In this document: positions 1-6,419 of the stretch, in pieces
Position numbering within the stretch: position 1 is the first letter of the stretch
Layout of the letters: every line of letters starts with the position of its first letter
Source of the DNA: CAZFQG01 sp964520785
GTDB lineage: Bacteria > Planctomycetota > Planctomycetia > Pirellulales > Thermoguttaceae
Assembly (NCBI GenBank): GCA_964520785.1
Contig: CAZFQG010000227.1
Location: 1 to 9,103, forward strand
Length of the DNA: 9,103 nt
Direction of reading: 5' to 3'
Position numbers and translations under genes: made by a program
Notes under the pieces: model-generated
Seen by the model: only the letters and a program-made list of their open reading frames with translations
Told to the model about the DNA's origin: nothing
Database searches by the model: none

Positions 1-1
1 C

Positions 2-1039
2 CCCACGGTTCCCGGTGACCCCGCGTATGCGACCGATAACCGCACGGTGCTCACCTTGGCGGCACCAGGAGTTCTCGCAAACGACTTTGACCAGGACGTC
101 GAGGATATCCTCCAGGTAGTGCCGTTTACCGGGAATACATCGGAAGGAGCGACGGTCACGCTGTATGCCGACGGGGGGTTCCGATACGATCCCCGCTCGG
201 TTTTCGCCGAACTCGCTCCCGGCGAGACCCGGACCGACACGTTCACGTACACGGTTACCGACGGGTCCGGCGGCTTCGATCAGGCGACGGTTACCATCGT
301 CATTCGCGGAGCCGATGCCGGACTGCCCGGCGACCTCAACGGCGACGGCCGCGTCGGCGCCGCCGATCTGGACATCGTCCGAGGGCACTGGGGACGGCAG
401 GTGCCTCCCGGGAGCCTGGCGCAGGGTGACCCCTCCGGCGACGGAATCGTCGGCGCCGCCGATTTGGACATCGTCCGGTCGAATTGGGGCGCCACTACGC
501 AGGTCACCATCCCCGGCGACCTCAACGGCGACGGCAAAGTAGCCAGCGCCGATTTGGATATCGTCCGAGGTTACTGGGGACGGGAAGTCCCGACGGGGAG
601 TCTGATCCACGGCGATCCCTCCGGCGACGGAAAGGTGGGAAGTGCCGATCTGGATATCGTCCGTGCTAACTGGGGTTCTTCCGTGCCGGCGTCCGCGGGC
701 GACCTCGACGGCGATGGGATCGTCGCGTTCGCGGATTTGCTGATTGTCCGGGCACACTGGGGACAGAGCTTGCCCGGGGGAATCTCCATTGGTGGAGACC
801 CGTCCGGCGATGGGATTATTAACAGTAGCGACTTGGACATCATCCGGGGGAATTGGAGCACCGCGTCGCCGGACGCGGCCGCGCGTACCGCGGGCGACGC
901 GGTCTTCGAAACCTGGGCGGACGCCGAAGCGGCCTGGCTGGATGCGCTGTCGGCCGAACACGAATCCAAGATTAAGAAAACCAAGCAGCGCGAGTTGGTC
1001 GATTTGGTTCTCGAAAAGATGTTCGATGTGGAAGAGTAG
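2..1039 (+). CDS. C-terminal part of a large secreted protein with cadherin-like domain and three dockerin-type modules (5' partial)
   Basis: The reading frame is open to the left edge, so this is the end of a longer gene; the GTG at 47 is not a believable start because coding sequence typical of the domain (AYATDNRTVLTLAAPGVLANDFD) runs across it. Numbering from that GTG, residues up to about 88 form a cadherin/VCBS-like beta-sandwich repeat (GVLANDFDQD, YTVTDGSGG). Residues 95-270 hold three dockerin-like modules. Each has two calcium loops of the form DxNxDGxxxxxD or DPSGDGxxxxxD followed by DLDIVRxxWG, so there are six loops (starting near residues 96, 128, 158, 190, 219 and 251). The last 60 residues are Ala-rich, then charged (SKIKKTKQRELVDLVLEKM). 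Such proteins are exported; calcium binding is expected from the family. The binding partner is unknown, and no PEP-CTERM or other sorting tail is visible. The gene converges on the zinc-ribbon gene. Confidence 0.88.
   Translation, partial: PTVPGDPAYATDNRTVLTLAAPGVLANDFDQDVEDILQVVPFTGNTSEGATVTLYADGGFRYDPRSVFAELAPGETRTDTFTYTVTDGSGGFDQATVTIVIRGADAGLPGDLNGDGRVGAADLDIVRGHWGRQVPPGSLAQGDPSGDGIVGAADLDIVRSNWGATTQVTIPGDLNGDGKVASADLDIVRGYWGREVPTGSLIHGDPSGDGKVGSADLDIVRANWGSSVPASAGDLDGDGIVAFADLLIVRAHWGQSLPGGISIGGDPSGDGIINSSDLDIIRGNWSTASPDAAARTAGDAVFETWADAEAAWLDALSAEHESKIKKTKQRELVDLVLEKMFDVEE
329..856 (+). repeat. Three tandem dockerin-encoding units, period 183-186 bp
   Basis: Units lie at 329-490, 515-676 and 698-856. 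Each begins with GGCGACCTCRACGGCGAYGG and contains a second half starting GGCGAYCCSTCCGGCGAYGG or similar. Both protein and DNA similarity are high, especially between units 1 and 2. The third is more diverged (ADLLIVRAHWG, INSSDLDIIRGNW). The pattern indicates internal duplication within the coding sequence. Confidence 0.8.
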
Positions 1040-1138
1040 TTGAATTGCCACCCCTGGTCGCGCGTCTCGAGTATCGTCCCCCCGGAGTTTCACGATTGGC
1101 CGTCAAGACGAGGAGTGGCGGGGGTTGGAAGAATAGGG

Positions 1139-2200
1139 TCAAAGGAACAGAACCAACATCGCCACGATCAGCAGCACGATCAGGGCAATACCGATTGAAA
1201 TCCCGATCTTAATCGGCGAGAGGGGCTTATCGCCGGCCGCCTTGCCAGTCTGGCCGTTGAGCAGGAAGCGGTACGTCTTGTCGTCGTACCGGTAGGTCAG
1301 CAGATAGACCGGCAGGAGTATGAGATCGGAGTTCACGTCGCTGAATCGCGTGTTGACGCGCAGATCGCTATGCGTGTCTCCCGGCAGATGCGCGGCCACC
1401 AGTCGATACTCGCGCTTGAGGAACTCGTTTTTGCATCGCGCCAAAGCGTCGTCCCGCTCCACCGAGTACTCCTCGCTCAGCCATCCGGCCAAAAAATACG
1501 GCGCATATCGCTTCAGCCCGGCGAGCTGAAACGGCTGGACCCGGTCCGCCTGTTCTTGGGGAAGGCCGCGGCTTCCCGAAACGAGGTACCCGCTATGGTA
1601 CTCGTGATGCCGGCCGTCCAGATTCCACCACTCGGTGTACCGGACGCGTCGGGTGCGCGTTACCGTCTTTCCCTTGACGCGGGTCGTGTAGGTCTCCGTC
1701 GTATACCAATACTCGCCGATCCTGGCGGACCAGTCGCTTTCAGCCAGCATCGAGAACGACCAGAACGGAAGATAGACGCCGCGGAGCTGCTCGACGATCT
1801 CGGACCGGCTCAAATCACCGGGCCGGAACCAACCGTTGTCGTGGAGCCACCGGCGGAATTTCGCTTTTGCTTCCTCAAGAGTCACGCCGAAGCCGATGAC
1901 GAATTCGGGCTCTTGGCGGCCCGTTTCGTCGGGGGAGAATTCGACGACGTAGGTGGACCCGCAGAACGCGCAGATGTAGCTCCGCCGGTCCTCCTCCATG
2001 CTGACGTCCGCCCCGCAGTTCTTGCATTGGAATCGCCGTCGTCTTCCAACCGGGACTCCTTGGGCCGGAAGGGGCTGTTCCGCGCCACACGCGCCGCAGT
2101 ATTTGTCGGCCGCCTCGACCGGTGAACCGCAATACTCGCACGAACCGGCGTGGACGGCCGGCACGGCGATTTCCGGTTCGCTCATCGGAGATGTTCGCAT
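1139..2200 (-). CDS. Double zinc-ribbon protein with C-terminal membrane anchor
   Basis: This 353-residue protein has two predicted treble-cysteine zinc ribbons at the N-terminus: C21-x2-C24 ... C35-x2-C38 and C59-x2-C62 ... C77-x2-C80. A soluble domain of about 230 residues follows, rich in Tyr and Trp (GVYLPFWSFS, EYWYTTETYTT). It ends with a segment like LLPVYLLTYRYDDKTYRFLLNGQTGK, which recurs in bacterial TFIIB-type zinc-ribbon membrane proteins of unknown function. Residues 331-353 form one hydrophobic helix ending at the C-terminus, so the bulk is probably cytosolic and tail-anchored. The metal is presumably zinc; the role is unknown. The gene lies 33 nt after the ferredoxin on the same strand, consistent with cotranscription. 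No clear Shine-Dalgarno marks the start, and the Met five residues in (codon at 2183-2185) is an equally good alternative. Protein databases sometimes label such proteins as helicase- or RNA-polymerase-like because of the ribbons; nothing here supports that. Confidence 0.85.
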   Translation of the reverse strand: MRTSPMSEPEIAVPAVHAGSCEYCGSPVEAADKYCGACGAEQPLPAQGVPVGRRRRFQCKNCGADVSMEEDRRSYICAFCGSTYVVEFSPDETGRQEPEFVIGFGVTLEEAKAKFRRWLHDNGWFRPGDLSRSEIVEQLRGVYLPFWSFSMLAESDWSARIGEYWYTTETYTTRVKGKTVTRTRRVRYTEWWNLDGRHHEYHSGYLVSGSRGLPQEQADRVQPFQLAGLKRYAPYFLAGWLSEEYSVERDDALARCKNEFLKREYRLVAAHLPGDTHSDLRVNTRFSDVNSDLILLPVYLLTYRYDDKTYRFLLNGQTGKAAGDKPLSPIKIGISIGIALIVLLIVAMLVLFL

Positions 2201-2233
2201 GACACCGGGGGTTCTTGGAAGGAATCCGAAGGG

Positions 2234-2500
2234 CTACGGCAGTCGCTTATCGACCACTTGGGGGCACTGAATCGCCATTTCGGCGTTAATCGCGACGTAT
2301 CGGCTCCACTCGGAAGGGACTTCCTCGACGGGAAAGATCGCGAACACCGGACATACCGCCGCACACGCGCCGCAGTCGATGCACCGCTCGGGATTGATAT
2401 AGAGCATTCGCTCCCCCTCGTGAAACGCCTCAACCGGACAAGACTCGACGCACTCGATACACTTCTTGTCTACGCAAGGTTCACAAACGACGTGGGGCAT
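2234..2500 (-). CDS. Dicluster [Fe-S] ferredoxin (7Fe/8Fe type)
   Basis: This 88-residue ferredoxin begins MPHVVCEPC. Its cysteines at 9, 17, 21, 40, 43, 46 and 50 fall exactly in the register of 7Fe ferredoxins such as Azotobacter FdI (C-x7-C-x3-CP, then C-x2-C-x2-C-x3-CP). The family features HEG, MLYINPERCIDCGAC and VPSEW are all present. It is a cytosolic electron carrier; the redox partner is not visible. Additional cysteines at 6, 14 and 79 are discussed in the findings: C14 could complete a second [4Fe-4S] cluster. I chose the ATG at 2498-2500 because family members start MxHVV; an upstream in-frame GTG at 2536 would add 12 residues of non-family sequence. The gene follows the tRNA-Ser terminator and precedes the zinc-ribbon gene by 33 nt. 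Confidence 0.93.
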   Translation of the reverse strand: MPHVVCEPCVDKKCIECVESCPVEAFHEGERMLYINPERCIDCGACAAVCPVFAIFPVEEVPSEWSRYVAINAEMAIQCPQVVDKRLP

Positions 2501-2554
2501 GAGAAGTTCGCTGCCGCCGCGTATGGCGCAGCACACTGCAAAAAAACGGGAGAC

Positions 2555-2578
2555 AAAAATGGACTTCCGAAGAAGTCC
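2555..2578 (-). terminator. Rho-independent terminator after tRNA-Ser
   Basis: Read on the minus strand, GGACTTC-TTCG-GAAGTCC is a perfect 7-bp stem with a UUCG tetraloop, followed at once by ATTTTTG. A second T-run (seven T) lies about 8 nt further on, at 2540-2546. It starts 5 nt after the tRNA 3' end and so separates the tRNA transcript from the ferredoxin gene. Confidence 0.88.
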
Positions 2579-2583
2579 GAGAG

Positions 2584-2670
2584 CGGAGAGGACAGGATTC
2601 GAACCTGCGGGCCCCGTTCAGGGCCACGGGTTTAGCAAACCCGCGCTTTCGACCACTCAGCCACCTCTCC
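2584..2670 (-). tRNA. tRNA-Ser, anticodon GCT (reads AGC/AGT)
   Basis: The reverse complement folds as a class II tRNA of 87 nt. The acceptor stem is GGAGAGG/CCTCTCC with discriminator G. The D-arm is in GTGGCTGAGTGGTCGAAAGC, the anticodon loop is TTGCTAA (anticodon GCT), there is a long variable arm typical of Ser, and the T-arm contains GGTTCGAATCC. The three bases after the discriminator read CTC, so the 3' CCA is not encoded and must be added by the CCA-adding enzyme. It is monocistronic, with a terminator immediately downstream. Confidence 0.96.
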
Positions 2671-2710
2671 GTGGGGGTCGCAAACCGTGTCGCGCCGTGA
2701 GTAAGACCTT

Positions 2711-2738
2711 AGTCTAGCAAAAAGAGTTCGCGCCGCAA
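2711..2738 (-). promoter_or_regulatory. Possible sigma70-type promoter of tRNA-Ser
   Basis: On the minus strand, TTGCGG (2738-2733), a 16-bp spacer and TAGACT (2716-2711) lie about 40 bp upstream of the mature tRNA 5' end. The match is partial and the spacer one base short, so this is a plausible but unproven promoter. The rest of 2671-2866 holds no gene and no convincing terminator for the BBP7 gene. Confidence 0.35.
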
Positions 2739-2866
2739 GCGGAATAAAACGGTTCCTCCAAAATCGCTGCACGCCGGTTTTTCGCAAGGCCTTTCCTTCC
2801 GGGCGAATGTCAATAGAAAATCCTGGAAGTCCCCGGCAAATTATCGGCCATGCGCGTTGTCAACCG

Positions 2867-4585
2867 CTACCAGCGGGCTTCCAATCCCAGGTTCAGTCCT
2901 TGGGCCCAGAATGTTCCCTGTTTCCCGTTGAATTCGGGCCTTTCGGGACCGTGCGGTTCCGTGCTTCCGAATTGGTTGAAATACGACGTATTGATTCCCA
3001 GATCGATCTGCTCCGCGGACCGCACGACATTCGCCCAATAGAGGAACGTGTATCCAAAGTGGACGCGCCAGTGGCGATTTAAGTGATACGCGACGTCGAT
3101 ATTGAATTCGGGAATCGCCGCGAAATCATTCGAGGTGTACCGGCCGATATTCGTCGGTGCCGCCAGCCAGCCGTAGTCTAAAGTCGCCGTCTCACCGTTG
3201 GGATGCGTTACGAGAGTATTCCCACGGATCGAAACCGCCCGGGCGTTACTCCCCAGCGACAGTTTCGCCCCCAATTCCACGCTCCAACGGTCGCGGAAGA
3301 ATTCCGTGACTACGCCCAGTTCAGCTCCGTTGAAGTCATTTTGACAATGGAAGTGATCCCGAGCCCTCAGCTTGGTACCATCCGCCGCCTGACCGCGGGG
3401 ATCGCGGACGATCGTCACGTCTTGATCGGCGTTGACATTGTCGTCCAAACTGTACTGCCGGTAGCCGCCGATCAAATCCACTCGGAAGCAATCAAACAGC
3501 TTCCGCTTCGGCGGCTCGCACCAGACTTCCGCGCAGCAGTCGTCATAAGTCCGACCGCGGTTCGGCAGGCTAATCTCGCCTCCGGTATACAGATTCCAGC
3601 GTCCGCGCACCCCCAACGATCGAAAATCCTCGTCACCGTGCCCTCGAAACGTCCCCTGGATGTTATAGATGTTCGACGGAAACTGCGGATCCGGCCGCCG
3701 CATCGCGACGTATTCCGAATTCTGCCGCAGAAGCAGCACGTCGTAGAACGGGCGGGCCAACAGGGGCTCGCCGGTACTCGTGTTCGCATAGTTCGTGGAG
3801 ATGCGGCCCAAAGAGTAGACGTCGAACTCCATTCCCAACCGTTGGGATGGATCGATCCACCATCCTCCGCTGAATCGCGCACTGTGCCGCGGACGGTCGT
3901 TGATACGCTGGTCTCCGAAGAGAATCTCGGTTGTCGGCGCTCCCAAAATGCCGTCGTCCTCCTGATCGCTCGTCGTCAGAAGGGGTGGTAAATAGCTTCC
4001 ATTCGTCCACCACAGAAGATAGTCCGTCCGAAGCCAGAATCGACCCGGAGTCCCGCGACGGCCCGAACCTCGCGCGGCAAGAGTGCCGGCGTGCATCAGC
4101 GAATCGGCCGCGCCCTCCGGCAGAGAATCCCGCCAATCCTCCCGGACCGCCTTTTCCTTCGGAAGCGGCGCCGGTTCCCCCGCCGCATTCCGGTCAAGCG
4201 GCAAAGGCATTAGCCGCCCGGCCCCTTCCTTCCGCGGCGGAAGAGTGAATCCTTCCTTCTCCTCCGGAGCATCCACGCGAGCCCCAGGCCCTTCGACGCG
4301 ATCGATTCGTGGGTCCGGCAAGACGTCCGTCGGTAGTTCTACCGATTCCTCCGCCTCCTCGGCGAACGGGACAGGCAGTCCAGGCAACTCGCCGGCAGGG
4401 GGCGAAGCACTAGTTCCCTCGGTGTCGTCGAGACCGGGCAAGACCGCCTGAACATCGCCAGGGACCTCGGATCGCGGTAGCGGCGGTGTGTCCGTTACCT
4501 GAGCCGCGCTAACCGATGCCAGTAGCGGCACAATGCAAAATGTGAAAACAATAAATATATAACTTTTTTTGAAAAATACTTTCAT
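2867..4585 (-). CDS. BBP7-family outer-membrane beta-barrel protein
   Basis: This 572-residue protein matches the planctomycete BBP7 family (PF07585) by recognisable blocks: GRFWLRTDYLLWW and LPPLLTTS near residues 181-206, TTEILFG near 218-224, GGWWIDPSQRLGMEFDVYSLG at 240-260, HWRVHFGYTFLYWANVVR at 505-522, and a C-terminal LEARW with a terminal aromatic typical of outer-membrane barrels. Residues 1-28 form a signal peptide (KK, then a hydrophobic stretch, then SAA-Q). Residues 30-165 are a low-complexity Pro/Glu/Leu-rich linker, probably periplasmic and unstructured. Five cysteines lie at 350, 351, 356, 366 and 414. The role of BBP7 proteins is not established; a structural or porin-like outer-membrane role is inferred. 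I chose the ATG at 4583-4585 because it opens directly on the signal peptide and has AGGGGGG about 9 nt upstream; a longer reading to 4723 adds an unlikely 46 residues. Confidence 0.9.
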   Translation of the reverse strand: MKVFFKKSYIFIVFTFCIVPLLASVSAAQVTDTPPLPRSEVPGDVQAVLPGLDDTEGTSASPPAGELPGLPVPFAEEAEESVELPTDVLPDPRIDRVEGPGARVDAPEEKEGFTLPPRKEGAGRLMPLPLDRNAAGEPAPLPKEKAVREDWRDSLPEGAADSLMHAGTLAARGSGRRGTPGRFWLRTDYLLWWTNGSYLPPLLTTSDQEDDGILGAPTTEILFGDQRINDRPRHSARFSGGWWIDPSQRLGMEFDVYSLGRISTNYANTSTGEPLLARPFYDVLLLRQNSEYVAMRRPDPQFPSNIYNIQGTFRGHGDEDFRSLGVRGRWNLYTGGEISLPNRGRTYDDCCAEVWCEPPKRKLFDCFRVDLIGGYRQYSLDDNVNADQDVTIVRDPRGQAADGTKLRARDHFHCQNDFNGAELGVVTEFFRDRWSVELGAKLSLGSNARAVSIRGNTLVTHPNGETATLDYGWLAAPTNIGRYTSNDFAAIPEFNIDVAYHLNRHWRVHFGYTFLYWANVVRSAEQIDLGINTSYFNQFGSTEPHGPERPEFNGKQGTFWAQGLNLGLEARW

Positions 4586-4601
4586 TTGGGCACCCCCCTG
4601 G

Positions 4602-4631
4602 GCTTCCCGAGTCATCGCTTCCCGGGTCATC
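4602..4631. repeat. Two 15-bp direct repeats upstream of the BBP7 gene
   Basis: GCTTCCCGAGTCATC at 4602-4616 is followed directly by GCTTCCCGGGTCATC at 4617-4631, with one mismatch. The pair lies in the 5' untranslated region of the BBP7 gene, just upstream of its ribosome binding site. It could be a simple tandem duplication or a binding site. Confidence 0.7.
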
Positions 4632-4720
4632 CGGACATGCACGACCACGGAGTATGTAACAGTTGGCACGGTTGTGCTATTGCATCGGCTCCGAAAGGTC
4701 GACCCCATTAGTACTTCCGG

Positions 4721-4749
4721 CATAAACTGAACACTCGGTGAGAGGACAA
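4721..4749 (-). promoter_or_regulatory. Weak candidate promoter for the BBP7 gene
   Basis: On the minus strand, TTGTCC (4749-4744), a 17-bp spacer and TTTATG (4726-4721) match the sigma70 consensus only partly. The spacing is ideal, and the site sits back to back with the strong plus-strand promoter at 4752-4780. It would give a leader of roughly 130 nt. Confidence 0.28.
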
Positions 4750-4751
4750 GC

Positions 4752-4780
4752 TTGATCCGGCTGGCCGGTGCGGTTATAAC
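4752..4780 (+). promoter_or_regulatory. Sigma70-like promoter of the VTC-DUF4956-HlyD operon
   Basis: TTGATC at 4752-4757, a 17-bp spacer and TATAAC at 4775-4780 fit the sigma70 consensus closely. A second -10-like TATATT lies at 4785-4790. Transcription would start near 4787, leaving a leader of about 140 nt before the VTC start at 4929. Confidence 0.6.
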
Positions 4781-4928
4781 TGACTATATTAGCGTTGCGT
4801 TAGGCTGTCGGGTTGTGTCCTGTTCGGCACCGATGTTGCGGAGAGGACTGGCCCACCATTGTGGGTAATCCCTCGGTAGTTGTTTCCGGGATAAGCCCGG
4901 ACGAGAGAATTGACGGGCGGAGAAGCGA
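4781..4928 (+). promoter_or_regulatory. Structured 5' leader of the VTC operon
   Basis: Between the promoter and the VTC start, two compact hairpins can be drawn: GCCCAC-CATT-GTGGGT at 4851-4866, and TCCGGG-ATAAG-CCCGGA at 4885-4901. A GGAG at 4919-4922, 6 nt before the ATG, is the ribosome binding site. No U-tract follows either hairpin, so neither is a classical terminator. No known riboswitch class was recognised. Confidence 0.4.
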
Positions 4929-5717
4929 ATGGCATCCACGGTGGGGTTGCAAAATACTAGGTACGAGCTGAAGTACATCATCAGCGAGTCGTGCGCGGAG
5001 ATGTTGCGCAACTTTTTTGTGCAGCGACACCTCGTTCCCGACCCGTACTCCAGCCCCGAAAACGGGGTCGGCTATCCGGTCTACAGTCTCTATTTGGATT
5101 CGCCCGATTTTCTTCTGTTCCGGCAGACGCTCACCGGACTGAAAAACCGCTACAAACTGCGGATACGCTTCTATGAGCGGTCTTCCGAGGCGCCCGCGTT
5201 CCTGGAAATCAAGCGGCGTGTCAGCGACGTGATTCTCAAGGAGCGAGCCGTCGTTTCGCGCGAGGGCGTGGGGCGTCTCTTGCGGGGAGAGCGAATCGAC
5301 AACGGATTCCTCCGCAATCCGACGGAATCCGCGTACAAGGCGCTCGACGAATTCCATCGTCTTTGCCACGCCATCGAAGCCGACGGCCGCGCCTTCGTCG
5401 GTTACCAGCGCGAAGCCTATGTTTCTCCGAATTCCAACGACGTGCGAGTCACGTTCGACCGCCGGTTGTTCGGTTGTCCCTTCGGGGGCAACGGCAGGGA
5501 CCTCTCCCTTCCCGATTGCGAGGTTTACCCCGAGGTCGGCGGTGTCATCCTCGAGCTGAAATTCACCAATCGGTTTCCCGAATGGATGGCGGAAATGAGC
5601 CAGACCTTCGGGCTTGAAAGAACCTCCGTTCCCAAGTACATCCACTGCGTTCGGGGGCTGAATCGGGCCGATTTTCTGCCGCTTCCGACACCGTTTCTTT
5701 TTGGCACCACGGGGTAG
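4929..5717 (+). CDS. VTC-domain protein (polyphosphate-polymerase-like triphosphate tunnel enzyme)
   Basis: This 262-residue protein is a stand-alone VTC domain of the CYTH/triphosphate-tunnel superfamily. It shows paired charged beta-strands lining a tunnel: ELK at 13-15, LRIRFYE at 77-83, EIKRR at 93-97, LKER at 103-106, R161 with AYVSP, VRVTFDR at 172-178, ELKFTN at 209-214 and VPKY at 234-237. By position these correspond to the phosphate-binding Arg/Lys and metal-binding Glu residues of yeast Vtc4, so the catalytic set seems complete. Vtc4 makes polyphosphate from ATP; in bacteria the domain is annotated as polyphosphate polymerase, but the product is mostly untested. No membrane segment is present, so it is presumably cytosolic and held at the membrane by its partner. 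GGAG lies 6 nt before the ATG. The DUF4956 gene starts 3 nt after its stop. Confidence 0.92.
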   Translation: MASTVGLQNTRYELKYIISESCAEMLRNFFVQRHLVPDPYSSPENGVGYPVYSLYLDSPDFLLFRQTLTGLKNRYKLRIRFYERSSEAPAFLEIKRRVSDVILKERAVVSREGVGRLLRGERIDNGFLRNPTESAYKALDEFHRLCHAIEADGRAFVGYQREAYVSPNSNDVRVTFDRRLFGCPFGGNGRDLSLPDCEVYPEVGGVILELKFTNRFPEWMAEMSQTFGLERTSVPKYIHCVRGLNRADFLPLPTPFLFGTTG

Positions 5718-5720
5718 TCC

Positions 5721-6419
5721 ATGCACGACTGGGCCAGGATATTCACCGACGCGGACCTCTCCAGCGGCCTCTACGGCGGGCCGGTTCAGGTTCTTTTCGT
5801 GCTGTTGCTCTCTTTCCTCATCGGGCATTTCATCGGGTGGGTCTACATGTGGACGCACAAGGGTCTGTCCTATTCTCAGGCCTTTGTCACGTCCCTGGTG
5901 GTGATTCCCGTCATCGTGGCCCTGATGATGATCCTGATGTCCGGCAGCCTCGTCGTCGCTTTCGGGCTTCTGGCCGTTTTCGCGGTCGTCCGTTTCAGAA
6001 ACGTTTTGAAGGACACCCGCGATACGACGTTTATCCTGTGGGCGATCATGGAAGGCCTCGGAGTGGGGACGTTTCGCTGGTCGACCGCCATTCTCGCGGC
6101 AATCGCCGTCGCGGTGGTTTTCTTCTACCTCCGCCTGACCGGCTTCGGCTTGAGGCACCGGTACGATGCGGTCGTCACGTTCGAACTCAGCGGCGATTCG
6201 CGAGCGGTGAAGTCCGAAATGAACGACGTGTTGCGGGCCTATTGCGCGCGGCGTCATCTCGCGAGCCGCCAGTTGACGCCGACGGACGCCTTGAGCCTCT
6301 CGTACCGAGTCCTCCTTCGCGATCCGGCGACCTGTCAGGAACTGAGACACGAGTTGGAGCGGACGCGGGGTATCGGCAACGTCATGGTCTTTTTGAGAAA
6401 GGATGAATCGGAGATCTGA
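5721..6419 (+). CDS. DUF4956 family membrane protein
   Basis: The 232-residue protein has about four membrane segments (roughly 22-43, 56-73, 76-91 and 119-138). The conserved DUF4956 core AFGLLAVFAVVRFRNVLKD, then TRDTTFILWAIMEGLGVG, covers residues 80-116, with charged residues R91, R93, K97, D98, R100 and D101 in a membrane-proximal loop. A cytosolic C-terminal domain (about 146-232) has the alternating pattern of a small alpha/beta fold and ends GIGNVMVFLRKDESEI. DUF4956 has no established activity, but the family is repeatedly found beside VTC-domain genes. Here it begins 3 nt after the VTC stop and overlaps the HlyD start by 1 nt, so the three are probably translated together. A role as membrane platform, channel or sensor for the VTC enzyme is inferred. 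Confidence 0.9.
   Translation: MHDWARIFTDADLSSGLYGGPVQVLFVLLLSFLIGHFIGWVYMWTHKGLSYSQAFVTSLVVIPVIVALMMILMSGSLVVAFGLLAVFAVVRFRNVLKDTRDTTFILWAIMEGLGVGTFRWSTAILAAIAVAVVFFYLRLTGFGLRHRYDAVVTFELSGDSRAVKSEMNDVLRAYCARRHLASRQLTPTDALSLSYRVLLRDPATCQELRHELERTRGIGNVMVFLRKDESEI

Noticed and set aside
1040..1138. Bidirectional terminator between the two convergent genes
   Set aside because: G-runs and C-runs can pair weakly (near 1078-1083 and 1118-1124), but there is no good stem and no T-run on either strand.
1370..2125. 251-codon open frame on the plus strand
   Set aside because: Antisense to the zinc-ribbon gene, whose paired cysteine motifs and membrane anchor establish the real frame.
3203..3991. 262-codon open frame on the plus strand
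   Set aside because: Antisense to the conserved barrel part of the BBP7 gene; no domain or ribosome binding site.
4586..4723. N-terminal extension of the BBP7 gene to an upstream ATG
   Set aside because: The extra 46 residues include a repeat (MTREAMTREA) from the 15-bp duplication and would bury the signal peptide. The ATG at 4583-4585 has a good ribosome binding site.
4800..6350. 516-codon open frame on the minus strand
   Set aside because: It lies antisense to the VTC and DUF4956 genes, whose domains are clear. Its product is low-complexity (rich in Arg, Glu, Gln, His) with no recognisable domain. It is a by-product of GC-rich codon use.
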